The notes: generated by a model from the sequence alone, not told the origin. Shown: positions 36,147 through 45,514, counted from the first letter of the stretch. The stretch is 64,000 bases of DNA from Synechococcales cyanobacterium GL140_1_metabinner_5_sub (GCA_025359065.1 JANYHM010000012.1:37701-101700); one strand, 5' to 3'. A program made the numbers and translations.

Positions 36147-37688
36147 TTAATTTCTATCGCCAGCAGCCAGTAGTCCTTTTGGTTGATTGGCCGGTTGACT
36201 GGTGAGCATATCAATTTTTACTTGGCGGATCAACTGGTAGTAAGTATCAATGTGAGCCTGAGAAAACAATCTTTTAGTAAACAGTCTCATCGCTCGCTCC
36301 CTTGCCTGCGTGCCATACTTGTCCCGCTCTTCGATCGGCAGATTCAACATGTGTAAAATCCCTTCAGCCAAAGCCGGTGGCTGCTTTGCTGGCACCAACA
36401 TCCCTGTTTCACCCAAAGCCTCACCCACACCCCCCACATCAGTAGCCACGATCGTTCCACCCGAAAGCATCGCTTCCACTACCGCATAAGGAAACCCTTC
36501 GGAAATACTCGACATTGCCACTACATCTGAGGTGCTATAGACTCGCCATGGCTCACTGGTGTATCCGGCAAAGTTAATGTTTTGCTCTAAGCCAAAATTA
36601 GTCACCGCTGCTTGACAGTCGCGGAAATAATTGGCATCCGAAGGTTTACCATAAAACTGAAACTCTACAGTGGGTACTTGGTCACGAACGATCGCCGCTG
36701 CTTTAATTAATTCTAGCTGTCCCTTGAGCGGAAAAATCAACCCCATATTCATCACGATCGGATGAGATGCCTCTGGACGAGCTACTGGTTTAAAGATATC
36801 CGGGTCAGCACCGTTATAAATAACTTTGATTTTGTTAGCGGGCACGCCCCACCATTTTTCCCAACGGGCGTTGTAGGCGCACACCGGAGCAATAATGTCG
36901 GCAAAAAAGTAGTTAAGTCGCACCACTGCGCCAACTAGCTTGTTTAAAAACAATCTTACATAGAGAGAATCGATCGTTTGTACCAAACGCAAATAGTTCT
37001 CGCGCACAATAATGCCATGCTCCGTCAGCATATAAGGCAATCCATACTTGACCTTGCCGATTACTCCAGGCAAGCCGCAGAAAGAAGCTGCGGAGGAGTG
37101 AATTAAATCCACCTCTGGCACTGGCACATGAATAGTCAACATAAAGCGCTGAAAAAACCTCAGGGCATCGGTCATTTCCCCTACAGTAATATCAGAAATC
37201 CGACAGCGATCTTGCCAGGGCTGTAAGACAATATCTTGAAAACTTTCCCACACCAAAGACGAATTCAGGGTGGTGTTGTAATCGTATTGCAAAAAGTAAT
37301 CATGCAGGTCTACTAACAACCGACCCATCCGGCGAGTATTATGGCTATCGTGTACCACACCATGCAAAAATTCTTGGAAAATGGGTAGAAATTTGTTAGC
37401 AATTACGGCCTTGGTGGTAGCACTTTTACTGCGCACTGCCCGCACAAAAGGAGTCCGCCAGCTAAATTCTAGTGGGTCTTCTACGCCCCATAACGGGATT
37501 TTGATTACCTCAGTAACATTAGGAGCACATTTATATTGTTGCAATAAGTAGGGATTGGCAATGACCGCAAATATTTTGAAATCTACATTGCTTAGAGACT
37601 CGGTGAGTTCATGACACCAAGTGCTTACCCCTCCTCTTTGGAAAGGATAAGTGCCTTCGGTAGTAAGCAATACGCGCGGTCGATTCAT
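36147..37688 (-). CDS. pelF: PelF-like GT4 glycosyltransferase
   Basis: 513 residues. The start LLTTEGTYPFQRGGVSTWCH is the hallmark of PelF, the soluble GT4 enzyme that polymerises the GalNAc/GlcNAc-type Pel chain from UDP-sugar at the inner membrane. The GT-B donor side shows VIYNGADPDIF, MGLIFPLKGQLELIKAAAIV and the motif SISEGFPYAVVEAMLSGGTI with the conserved E-x7-E type glutamates. The chain made here may differ from Pel. It lies 21 bases after the receiver-HlyD gene and 14 before pelG. Confidence 0.87.
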   Translation of the reverse strand: MNRPRVLLTTEGTYPFQRGGVSTWCHELTESLSNVDFKIFAVIANPYLLQQYKCAPNVTEVIKIPLWGVEDPLEFSWRTPFVRAVRSKSATTKAVIANKFLPIFQEFLHGVVHDSHNTRRMGRLLVDLHDYFLQYDYNTTLNSSLVWESFQDIVLQPWQDRCRISDITVGEMTDALRFFQRFMLTIHVPVPEVDLIHSSAASFCGLPGVIGKVKYGLPYMLTEHGIIVRENYLRLVQTIDSLYVRLFLNKLVGAVVRLNYFFADIIAPVCAYNARWEKWWGVPANKIKVIYNGADPDIFKPVARPEASHPIVMNMGLIFPLKGQLELIKAAAIVRDQVPTVEFQFYGKPSDANYFRDCQAAVTNFGLEQNINFAGYTSEPWRVYSTSDVVAMSSISEGFPYAVVEAMLSGGTIVATDVGGVGEALGETGMLVPAKQPPALAEGILHMLNLPIEERDKYGTQARERAMRLFTKRLFSQAHIDTYYQLIRQVKIDMLTSQPANQPKGLLAAGDRN

Positions 37689-37709
37689 TAGGTCTGCCTA
37701 AGAGAGTTG

Positions 37710-39821
37710 CTATTTCAATGGAAAATAGATGGTGGCGGGTTGACCCACAAAGAAATCATTCCCAACTTGGAACTCAACTTCTACTTTTTGCTTACGATTT
37801 TCTCCTGTAGGAGAAATATTTGCAACCTTACCGGTATAGTCTCTTACATCATTTCCGCTTTTTATTTTAATCAAAGTGCGCCGACCGACTTGCAGAGTAG
37901 CTGCCAACTTCTCATCTACATCTACGATGGTTTTGAGTCGCTGTGGGTTGGCAATACTTACTAACTTATTGCCAGAAAACACCTGATCACCAGCGTTAAT
38001 GTGTAATTCTACCACGTTGCCACTGGCGGCAGCAGTGATATCGATCAGCACTGGTTGGTTACTAGGAACTGTGGCGGAGGCAATGGGACTGGGTGTCACC
38101 AAAGCTCGTTTACGCAAAGCTTGTAAGTTGGTACCCAACTGCTGATAACCAAGCTTTTCTTGCTGGAGCTGCTCCTGTAATTTACGAATCTTTTCTTCTT
38201 GCTCTTTCAGTTCAATCTGCTGTTGCAAACGCAGTTTTTGTGACTCCACTGGCTGGCTATCTGCACGAGTTTTTTGGGCTAGCACCAAAGACTGCCGAGC
38301 ATTGTTGTATTCGGCACGCGCCGAATCCACCGATACTTTGGCGCTATCCGCCTCAGCTCTGGCTCGAAATACACTGTCTTGGGCAATCACGCCATCTTCG
38401 AGGAGCCGTTGGTTAGAAAGATATGTCCGCTGCTTTTTCTCGTAGTCAATCCGCTGCAATTCATAATTAGACTGAGCTTTTTGCACTGCTTCGCGGCGCT
38501 GTTGTAAAAGAGCTGCTTGACTAGATTGCTGTTGACTTTGAGAAATTTGCAGGTTGGCGTTACTTAATTTGTTGCGCAGCGGAATTATTGTCTGATTTTC
38601 AGTAGCAATTTTCTCTTCTAAAATGCTCGATCGCTGTTGAGATGCCTGCTGTTGCTGAATTAATGCCTGCTGCTGCTGCAATGAATTTTGCTGCTGCGAT
38701 TGCTGCTGTTGCATCTGAGCCTGCTGTTGCTGGGTAGCCTGCTGTTGCTGCTGCTGGATTTTTTCTTGGTTGCTGCGTTCAGCTTCTACGTTGCGGATAG
38801 TCATCAGGACTTCGCCTGGTTGAACCGCTTGACCCACTTTTACTTTCACATCTTGAACAAAGCCGGGAACAGTTGCATTAATTTTGTTACTCTGCTGGAC
38901 TTTTATTTTACCAGTAAAAGGAGTCTCTTGCAGTTTATTCGCTTGTTCTTGAGCGCTAATCGCTGCTTGGGGCTGCTGTAAGCCTTGGCGCACCAAGTAA
39001 ATTGAGCCGATCGATCCCACCGCCAAAGCAATACCAGCAGCTACTTGCACCCAGCTAGTAGACTTGCTGCCAATGCGAGTAGGTATCACTTCTACCAACA
39101 TATCTGAGGCTGCGTCGGTGGCTAGCATGGCCGAGTCGGTCGCTCTACGTTGAATTTTGAAGCCGGTAATGGTCAGGCCACTCAGACCGGTTACATCCAG
39201 TTCGGTCGGAATCGGGCGGGGCTGGCTGAGGGGTGCGCCGCTAGATTTAGGGGGAAGTTCGGGGATAAATTGCTCAAAGAGGCCAGGGGCAATTTGGGTG
39301 TAGCCGCGATGCACAAAGCGCACGGCATCTTGAATTTCTTCGGAGGTCGCGCCTTTGAGTAAGTAGCCTTTGGCTCCAGCATGGATCGATCGAGCCACAT
39401 ATTCGTTGCTGTTGTGGCTGCTTAGCACCAACACTCGTACTTTTTTGCCCAACTCGCTGCTGACAATAATTTTGGTAGCCAACACGCCGTCGATATCGGG
39501 CATTTCCATGTCCATCAACACCACATCTGGTTCTAGCAGCTTGACTTGCTCGATCGCATCATAGCCATTATCGACCATTCCCACGATCTCAAAATCTAGT
39601 TCTGGCTCTAAGATAAACTTGAGCCGTTCCCGAATGCTTTTCTGATCGTCTACTATGAGAATGCGAATCATTACTGCTGCTGGCCATTGGTAGGAAGATT
39701 TTGCACCAGTTAGTTCCTGGCTCAATTCTTGCGTAGAGGCACCATTCATGGCCGAGACTTGAGAATCAATGCTCAAATCTGCTGACTCTACTGAGATCCA
39801 CTGGTGATTGGTATCCGCCAT
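37710..39821 (-). CDS. Response-regulator receiver fused to HlyD-type membrane fusion protein
   Basis: 703 residues. Residues 51-170 are a NarL-type receiver: Asp58/Asp59, phospho-acceptor Asp104 in VVLMDMEMPDIDG, Ser134/Ser135 and Lys156 in KGYLLKG. The usual LuxR helix-turn-helix is missing. After a linker a single membrane segment (about 257-277) leads to a periplasmic HlyD part: a first lipoyl half (GFVQDVKVKVGQAVQPGE), a Gln-rich hairpin coiled coil (about 345-600) and a second lipoyl half with barrel (GNVVELHINAGDQVFSGNKL to ATIYFPLK). The topology is consistent, with the receiver in the cytosol and the adaptor in the periplasm. No sensor kinase is adjacent. It heads the operon with pelF and pelG and diverges from an ABC exporter by 132 bases. 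Confidence 0.87.
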   Translation of the reverse strand: MADTNHQWISVESADLSIDSQVSAMNGASTQELSQELTGAKSSYQWPAAVMIRILIVDDQKSIRERLKFILEPELDFEIVGMVDNGYDAIEQVKLLEPDVVLMDMEMPDIDGVLATKIIVSSELGKKVRVLVLSSHNSNEYVARSIHAGAKGYLLKGATSEEIQDAVRFVHRGYTQIAPGLFEQFIPELPPKSSGAPLSQPRPIPTELDVTGLSGLTITGFKIQRRATDSAMLATDAASDMLVEVIPTRIGSKSTSWVQVAAGIALAVGSIGSIYLVRQGLQQPQAAISAQEQANKLQETPFTGKIKVQQSNKINATVPGFVQDVKVKVGQAVQPGEVLMTIRNVEAERSNQEKIQQQQQQATQQQQAQMQQQQSQQQNSLQQQQALIQQQQASQQRSSILEEKIATENQTIIPLRNKLSNANLQISQSQQQSSQAALLQQRREAVQKAQSNYELQRIDYEKKQRTYLSNQRLLEDGVIAQDSVFRARAEADSAKVSVDSARAEYNNARQSLVLAQKTRADSQPVESQKLRLQQQIELKEQEEKIRKLQEQLQQEKLGYQQLGTNLQALRKRALVTPSPIASATVPSNQPVLIDITAAASGNVVELHINAGDQVFSGNKLVSIANPQRLKTIVDVDEKLAATLQVGRRTLIKIKSGNDVRDYTGKVANISPTGENRKQKVEVEFQVGNDFFVGQPATIYFPLK
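38635..38759 (-). repeat. CAG/CAA trinucleotide tract coding polyglutamine
   Basis: About 125 bases are dominated by CTG/TTG triplets on the plus strand (CAG/CAA codons on the coding strand). They encode the Gln runs at residues 355-396 of the receiver-HlyD protein. Triplet tracts of this kind can change length by slippage in whole codons, which would lengthen or shorten the coiled coil. Confidence 0.75.
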
Positions 39822-39953
39822 TTGACTTGAACTTAAAGGGATTCTCCCATGATTTATCCCAGTGGTGAAGACATTGGTGGAAATCTTAGGCTATCTCTAC
39901 ATTTTGCCCGTTTTACTCTAGATAAATAACAAGCGGGCTTCTTTTACGTATTT

Positions 39954-41774
39954 ATGCTGACATCTGAAAATCCATCTTCTCTGAAAGCCGATCGGTTGAA
40001 AGAAACCGACTGGCGATTGTTTGCCCGGTTGATTCCCTACGCTCTTAAAAGTGGGAGGCTGTTGCTGCTGTCGCTGCTGATGCTATTTCCGTTGGGGGTA
40101 GCCAATGCGGTGCAGCCTTTACTGATTGGCCAAGCCATTTCCCGGATTCGCTCTGAGACTACTTGGCCATTTATTGCTCAGATGCAGGTCAATGATGCCC
40201 TCAATGTCCTCACCCTGTTGTTGTTAGTAACAGTAGCCTTGCGGTTAGTGTTAGTGGCGGTGCAAGGCTATACGGTACAGCGTATTGGTCAGCAGATGAC
40301 GGCGGATATTCGCCAAGATTTGTTTAATCATGTGACTTCTTTGGGCGTGCGGTTTTTTGATAATACGCCGGTGGGTAAATTAATTACTCGGCTCACTAAT
40401 GATGTGGAAGCATTAGGAGATGTGTTTACCACTGGGGCGATCGGGATTGTTAGTGACTTGTTTTCACTGTTTATTTTGGCAGCGGCAATGTTTTGGTCTC
40501 AGTGGCAGCTAGCAACAGTGCTGACTCTGATGTTGGTGCCAGTAACGGCGCTGATTGTCTATTTTCAGTTTGAGTACCGCAAGGCCAACTACAAGGCGCG
40601 AGAAGAGCTTTCGACTATGAATGCTAGCCTGCAAGAAAATATTACTGGAATTAACGTGGTGCAGCTTTTTCGTCGCCAAAAGTTTAATGCCGAGCAGTTT
40701 CGATCGATCAACCAAAGGTATGTAGCCGAAATCGACAAGACCAATTTTCATGACTCGGCAATCTCAGCGACTCTTGAGTGGATTTCTTTGGTGGCGATCG
40801 CGGTAGTGCTGTGGTTTGGGGCAGCGATGATTGTGGGTAAACAAATCGAGCTGGGGACGCTTTCGGCGTTTGTGATTTTTGCCCAGCGGTTGTTTGAGCC
40901 ACTGCGCCAGTTTGGTGAAAAGTTTACGGCGATTCAGTCGGGGTTTACAGCGGTAGAGCGAGTCAGTGATATTTTGCAGGAGCCGATCGAAATTAAAGAT
41001 ACTCTCGGCACTACTTCTAAACTGGCAGATTTAGATTTGGCCGGAGGCGGCGAGATTTGCTTTGAGCATGTGTGGTTTGCCTACAAAGATGATGATTATG
41101 TAATTCAAGATCTGGATTTTACAATTCAACCGGGCGAAAAGATTGCCTTGGTGGGGCCAACAGGAGCCGGAAAAAGTACCATTATCCGGTTGCTCTGTCG
41201 GCTGTATGAGCCAACAAAGGGCAGGATTTTGATTGATGGCATAGATATTCGCAATTTACCTCAGCGAGAGCTGCGCCGCTACTTGGGGGTGATTTTGCAG
41301 GATGGCTTTCTGTTTGTGGGAGATGTCAAGAGCAATATTACTCTGGGTGAGGAGTATTCGATGGCGCAGGTGCAGGCAGCGGCAGCGGCAACCAACATCG
41401 ATGGTCTGCTCTCGGAGTTACCTCAGGGATATGATACGCAGTTGCGAGAGCGGGGTACGAATCTTTCCGGTGGTCAAAAGCAGTTGTTGGCGTTTGCGCG
41501 GGCAGCAATTCGGAATCCGAAGGTGCTGGTGTTAGATGAGGCTACAGCGAATTTAGATGTGGGCACAGAGGCGCTGATTCAGGAAGCATTGAATCATTTG
41601 TTGGTGGGGCGCACGGCGATTATTATTGCCCATAGATTGTCTACGATTCGGTATGTCGATCGCATCTTTGTCCTCAAACAAGGCTCCTTAGTAGAATCTG
41701 GCAACCACGATGAACTTATGACTGCCGGTGGACTCTATGCCAGTCTGCATCAGTTGCAGATGCTGGGAAGCTAA
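39954..41774 (+). CDS. ABC exporter, fused membrane and ATPase domains (half transporter)
   Basis: 606 residues. Six membrane segments lie within about 30-330. The ATPase follows with Walker A GPTGAGKSTIIRLL near 401, Q-loop ILQDGFLFVGD, signature LSGGQKQLLAFARA near 505, Walker B VLVLDEATANLD and switch AHRLSTI. It is of the MsbA/MdlB exporter type with no peptidase domain, so it probably homodimerises. Lipids, lipid-linked sugars or drugs are possible cargoes. It diverges from the receiver-HlyD gene, suggesting that adaptor could serve it, although typical MsbA-like exporters do not need one. Confidence 0.9.
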   Translation: MLTSENPSSLKADRLKETDWRLFARLIPYALKSGRLLLLSLLMLFPLGVANAVQPLLIGQAISRIRSETTWPFIAQMQVNDALNVLTLLLLVTVALRLVLVAVQGYTVQRIGQQMTADIRQDLFNHVTSLGVRFFDNTPVGKLITRLTNDVEALGDVFTTGAIGIVSDLFSLFILAAAMFWSQWQLATVLTLMLVPVTALIVYFQFEYRKANYKAREELSTMNASLQENITGINVVQLFRRQKFNAEQFRSINQRYVAEIDKTNFHDSAISATLEWISLVAIAVVLWFGAAMIVGKQIELGTLSAFVIFAQRLFEPLRQFGEKFTAIQSGFTAVERVSDILQEPIEIKDTLGTTSKLADLDLAGGGEICFEHVWFAYKDDDYVIQDLDFTIQPGEKIALVGPTGAGKSTIIRLLCRLYEPTKGRILIDGIDIRNLPQRELRRYLGVILQDGFLFVGDVKSNITLGEEYSMAQVQAAAAATNIDGLLSELPQGYDTQLRERGTNLSGGQKQLLAFARAAIRNPKVLVLDEATANLDVGTEALIQEALNHLLVGRTAIIIAHRLSTIRYVDRIFVLKQGSLVESGNHDELMTAGGLYASLHQLQMLGS

Positions 41775-41983
41775 CTTGATTGCTAAACTACATCTAGTTG
41801 ATTTCAGAAGAGCGAAACTTTACCCAAAATGTACGATGTAAGCTAGTTCTTTTGCTAAGTATTCAGTGCTCTTGGGGAAATTATTGCTTCAGTGTTTTAG
41901 CTGAGGTGGACTATTGATTAGGATTCGGTTACAATAGTAATAACCAGCCTGCAAGCTTTGCACGGCTTAGGTTTGGCTGCTGT

Positions 41984-42469
41984 ATGGCGGTTACGGCACT
42001 GATAATATTCCCAAAAGCAGATTCAACTGATCCGATCATGGCAATTGCAACCGGGTACGACTGGGACAAAATATCTTTTGCCTCCACGCTCTTTTTATGT
42101 CCGATAATTGACGAAATGCTATCAACCGTGCCTCGTCAGTGGCACCCAGAAATTAGATTAGGTCTTCAAGAAGCATTAGTAAATGCAGCAAAACACGGCA
42201 ACAACCTCGATCCTTTGAAGCGAGTTGTTGTCCGTTTTTGTTTAGTGGAAGGAAATTATTGGTGGATTATCTCAGATGAGGGTGCTGGATTCGAGAATCC
42301 CTGTGGCTGTCACCAAGAAATGATTGATCAACTGCCCGAGCAAGAGTCCGAAAATGGCCGGGGGCTGTCTCTGTTACATCAAATCTTTGATCGAGTAGTC
42401 TGGAATCGTCAGGGCACCGAACTGCGCCTTTGCAAGCAGTTGGAATGTCGAGAGCCGATTCTCTGCTAG
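41984..42469 (+). CDS. RsbW-like anti-sigma factor/HATPase
   Basis: 161 residues, GHKL ATPase fold alone. The N box is LGLQEALVNAAKHGNNLDP, the G1 box ISDEGAGFENP and the G2 box ENGRGLSLLHQIFD. Such small kinases phosphorylate anti-anti-sigma proteins or hold sigma factors in partner-switching systems. No STAS or PP2C partner is next to it. Met19 (MAIATGYDW) is an alternative start. It stands 59 bases before ffh on the same strand. Confidence 0.85.
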   Translation: MAVTALIIFPKADSTDPIMAIATGYDWDKISFASTLFLCPIIDEMLSTVPRQWHPEIRLGLQEALVNAAKHGNNLDPLKRVVVRFCLVEGNYWWIISDEGAGFENPCGCHQEMIDQLPEQESENGRGLSLLHQIFDRVVWNRQGTELRLCKQLECREPILC

Positions 42470-42528
42470 CATCCGGCACCAGCAACAGTTTATGATGGGG
42501 TATTGACGTACCTTTCATCGATCGACCT

Positions 42529-43917
42529 ATGTTTGACTCTTTAGCTGAAAACCTAGAATCTGCCTGGAAAAAGCTCCGGGGTCAAGACAAGATTAAATCT
42601 AGCAATATTCAAGATGCCCTAAAAGAAGTGCGGCGGGCACTGATATCTGCTGATGTGAATGTCCAAGTTGTGACCAACTTCGTGCGCGAAGTAGAAAAAA
42701 CGGCTCAGGGGGCTGGGGTAATCTCTGGTGTGCGCCCTGACCAACAGTTTATTAAAGTGGTCTACGACGAGCTGGTGAAAACCATGGGGCAAACCAATGT
42801 GCCTCTGGCTCGTGCCAAAGAAGCTCCTACTGTAATTTTGATGGCTGGTTTGCAGGGGGCAGGGAAGACTACGGCTACTGCTAAACTGGCGCTGCATTTG
42901 CAAAAAGAAAACCGTAGTACCTTGTTGGTGGCTACCGATGTATATAGACCAGCGGCGATCGATCAGCTTGTAACTCTCGGTAAACAAATTAATGTGCCGG
43001 TGTTTGAACTGGGAATCGATGCTAACCCGGTAGAGATTGCTCGCCAGGGGATCGCCAAGGCGCGGGAGTTAGGAGTCGATACCGTCATTGTGGATACCGC
43101 TGGTCGTCTGCAAATTGACCAAAGCATGATGGATGAGCTGGCCAATGTGAAAACAGCGATTAATCCAGATGAAGTGCTGCTGGTAATCGACTCAATGACT
43201 GGACAGGAAGCAGCCAATGTGACTCTGGCTTTCCATGAAAAAATTGGGATCACCGGGGCAATTTTGACCAAGATGGATGGCGACACCCGAGGTGGGGCGG
43301 CGCTATCGGTGCGGGCGGTTTCTGGTCAGCCCATTAAGTTTGTGGGTGTGGGGGAAAAAGTTGAGGCGTTGCAGCCTTTTTATCCTGATCGGATGGCTTC
43401 GCGGATTTTGGGGATGGGCGATGTGCTCTCTTTGGTAGAGCGGGCACAAGAAGAATTCGACATTGCCGATGCCGAAAAGATGACCGAGAAAATCATGGAG
43501 GCGCGCTTCGATTTTGATGATTTTCTGAAGCAGATGCGGATGATTAAGAACATGGGTTCTTTGGGCGGTCTGCTAAAAATGATTCCGGGGATAGGCAAAA
43601 TCTCTGGTGACCAGCTTAAGCAGGGCGAGGATGAACTAAAGAAAGCCGAGGTGATCATTAGTTCTATGACTAAGACGGAGCGCAGCGATCCAGATTTGCT
43701 AGCCAAAACTCCTAGTCGGCGCAAACGGATTGCCAAGGGCTGTGGTCGCACAGAATCGGAAGTCAACAAATTAATTGCTGACTTTACTCGGATGCGAACA
43801 ATGATGCAGCAAATGACCTCGGGGAATTTCTCGGGAATGCCCGGAATGGGGGGCATGGGCGGCGGCAGTGGTATAAAAAAGCCTAAGAAGAAAAAGAAAG
43901 GCTTTGGTACTTTGTAG
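42529..43917 (+). CDS. ffh: Signal recognition particle protein Ffh (SRP54)
   Basis: 462 residues. Ffh is a GTPase that binds signal sequences of nascent membrane proteins with 4.5S RNA and docks on FtsY. The NG domain shows GLQGAGKTT at 107-115, DVYRPAA, DTAGRLQID and TKMDGDTRGGAALS. The Met-rich M domain (FLKQMRMIKNMGSLGGLLKM, in part) and a Gly-Met/Lys tail (MPGMGGMGGGSG then KKPKKKKK) end the protein. I saw no SRP RNA gene nearby. Confidence 0.97.
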   Translation: MFDSLAENLESAWKKLRGQDKIKSSNIQDALKEVRRALISADVNVQVVTNFVREVEKTAQGAGVISGVRPDQQFIKVVYDELVKTMGQTNVPLARAKEAPTVILMAGLQGAGKTTATAKLALHLQKENRSTLLVATDVYRPAAIDQLVTLGKQINVPVFELGIDANPVEIARQGIAKARELGVDTVIVDTAGRLQIDQSMMDELANVKTAINPDEVLLVIDSMTGQEAANVTLAFHEKIGITGAILTKMDGDTRGGAALSVRAVSGQPIKFVGVGEKVEALQPFYPDRMASRILGMGDVLSLVERAQEEFDIADAEKMTEKIMEARFDFDDFLKQMRMIKNMGSLGGLLKMIPGIGKISGDQLKQGEDELKKAEVIISSMTKTERSDPDLLAKTPSRRKRIAKGCGRTESEVNKLIADFTRMRTMMQQMTSGNFSGMPGMGGMGGGSGIKKPKKKKKGFGTL

Positions 43918-43926
43918 TTCAGCGGT

Positions 43927-43943
43927 TAGAAGTGCGACTTCTA
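43927..43943. repeat. Palindrome TAGAAGT-GCG-ACTTCTA after ffh
   Basis: A perfect seven-base inverted repeat with a three-base loop starts nine bases after the ffh stop. No U tract follows. Its core (AGAAGTCGCACTTCT on the minus strand) recurs at 45618-45631 and, in part, at 48622-48632. Confidence 0.6.
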
Positions 43944-44031
43944 GCTTGAGATCTGGGGATTCAAGATATGTCTTGTAGGCTGCTCACCATCTAGGTTGTT
44001 CGACGATATCAATGATTTCGCTGCCCTGCTA

Positions 44032-44922
44032 TCAAGCACTTGCACTAATTAACCACACGCCGGTCATCATTAGTCCGACTAAGCCCCATTTTATGGGCAG
44101 CTTTCTTTGGGTATCTTGATCGACTCTATTTCTTTGCCATTTAGCAATAAGTAGAGCTATACCAAAAGCATAGGCCGGAGTAGAAGCTTCGATCGCAGCA
44201 ACTAAAGTCGGGATTCCTAACTTCACTGCTGTTTGTCCACAGTAAAGTGCGCCCCAATTGATCAGCTCGATCGCGATAAATATTGGTAAAGCCTGTTTGA
44301 TTTTGGGTAAATCTTTCAGGAAAGTTACTCTGATTTCTCGGCTGGCCAAACTGGCTAAGCCGCTAATCATAATACCTAGGGCAATAGCCAAAAAGGCTCC
44401 AAAAAAATCGGTGCGATCAAAGACATACTTCTCTAGCAATACCACTAAAGTCTGAAGAGCAGCGGCAATTGACATCAAATACAGCGTATGCCAGCGACCG
44501 CTGAACTTGTCGATCGAACACAGCCCGATCGAAGCAATCACTAATAATGTAATACCAATATAATTTCCGCCAGTGATCAGGGAGCCAAATAGACAGTAGC
44601 TAACAATTGGTAGGAAAACAGGAGTGAGATTCCAGTAGGCAGCAACAGTTCCAGAATCGCTGCTGTCTAAGGCTCGAAAGTAGAATAACTGACTTAGCTG
44701 GATGATTGCTCCACTGACTAAGCAAATGAGCAAAAGATCCCAGTTGGGAATAATGGCTGTGGGATGGAAAATAGGCAAAAGCGTAAAGATACCAGCAGAA
44801 ATACCAGAACTTGTAATTACTCCTAACCACGGCTTACTAAAAATCTTGTCTACACAGTGCTCATCTAATATATGAACGATCGCCCACAAAAAGGAACTAA
44901 ATAAAGCGTATTGAATCCACAT
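44032..44922 (-). CDS. EamA/DMT-family transporter
   Basis: 296 residues with about ten membrane helices in two five-helix halves, as in drug/metabolite transporters. The half-repeats are visible as YALFSSFLWAIVHILDEHCV and YLMSIAAALQTLVVLLEKYV. FRALDSSDSGTVAAYWNLTPVFLPI and GQTAVKLGIPTLVAAIEAST (both in part) are the equivalent helix 3-4 signatures. The substrate is unknown. It stands alone, convergent with ffh and 297 bases from the next gene. That spacer holds a repeated CTTGACCACC but nothing I can name. Confidence 0.8.
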   Translation of the reverse strand: MWIQYALFSSFLWAIVHILDEHCVDKIFSKPWLGVITSSGISAGIFTLLPIFHPTAIIPNWDLLLICLVSGAIIQLSQLFYFRALDSSDSGTVAAYWNLTPVFLPIVSYCLFGSLITGGNYIGITLLVIASIGLCSIDKFSGRWHTLYLMSIAAALQTLVVLLEKYVFDRTDFFGAFLAIALGIMISGLASLASREIRVTFLKDLPKIKQALPIFIAIELINWGALYCGQTAVKLGIPTLVAAIEASTPAYAFGIALLIAKWQRNRVDQDTQRKLPIKWGLVGLMMTGVWLISASA

Positions 44923-45219
44923 AATAGGTTGCCGAGAGCTGGCAGAAGACTTTCAGGACTTGGTGACTTGACCACCCCTGATGATTTGACTTAAATCTTG
45001 AGTCTTCTTTTAGACCTAGTTTTCTGTCGGCAACTCAAACTCACAATGTTAAATTATGAAGAAATAATAACATATAGAACTTCAAGCTGACCACTATTAA
45101 AGCCAATAAAATCGAATAGATATTAATCGTCACTAGCAAAAGTTGGGATGTTTGTATACAGGTGATCACAATATTTGCAGCAGCTTGACCACCTGTCCGT
45201 GCTTAAAACCTAACCAAGT

Positions 45220-45507
45220 TTAATGAACCGCTTGGCGTAAGTTGGCAAGCTCATTCTGAAGCTGCGCAACAGTGCTCTCTAATGCCTGAAAACGCTGATG
45301 GACTCCTTTTTGAAACTCGTTATCTACATCGCCGATGATATCGGATTGAACTTTTTTGCCACCATTGCTATTAGCAGAACTGTGGAGTGTGGCTTTTAAG
45401 CACTCTTCTAGCATCGCAGTTTTAGAGATGGCTTTTTGCTTGGCGGTGGTTTTGAGCAGCTCTAGAAGTTCGGCTTCTAGTCGGAAGTTGACGGCTATTC
45501 TTTTCAT
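45220..45507 (-). CDS. Ribbon-helix-helix DNA-binding protein with coiled-coil tail
   Basis: 95 residues from ATG 45507. MKRIAVNFRLEAELLELLKT, followed by KQKAISKTAMLEECL, is an RHH/CopG-like fold: a short strand that inserts in the major groove, then two helices. A coiled coil at about 66-93 (FQALESTVAQLQNELANLRQ) should help oligomerise. The frame stays open to 45627, but the extension crosses the palindromic operator and is unlikely to be translated. Palindromes at 45515-45536, just upstream of the ATG, suggest autorepression. Antitoxin or plasmid copy-control relatives exist, but no toxin gene is adjacent. Confidence 0.72.
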   Translation of the reverse strand: MKRIAVNFRLEAELLELLKTTAKQKAISKTAMLEECLKATLHSSANSNGGKKVQSDIIGDVDNEFQKGVHQRFQALESTVAQLQNELANLRQAVH

Positions 45508-45514
45508 TTGTTTT

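Noticed and set aside
43380..43856. 158-codon minus-strand frame inside ffh
   Set aside because: It is the antisense shadow of the ffh M domain, and its composition follows that of the coding strand.
41775..44031. Search for the SRP RNA gene beside ffh
   Set aside because: Neither flank of ffh contains a GGTGCTG-type core or a long hairpin typical of SRP RNA.
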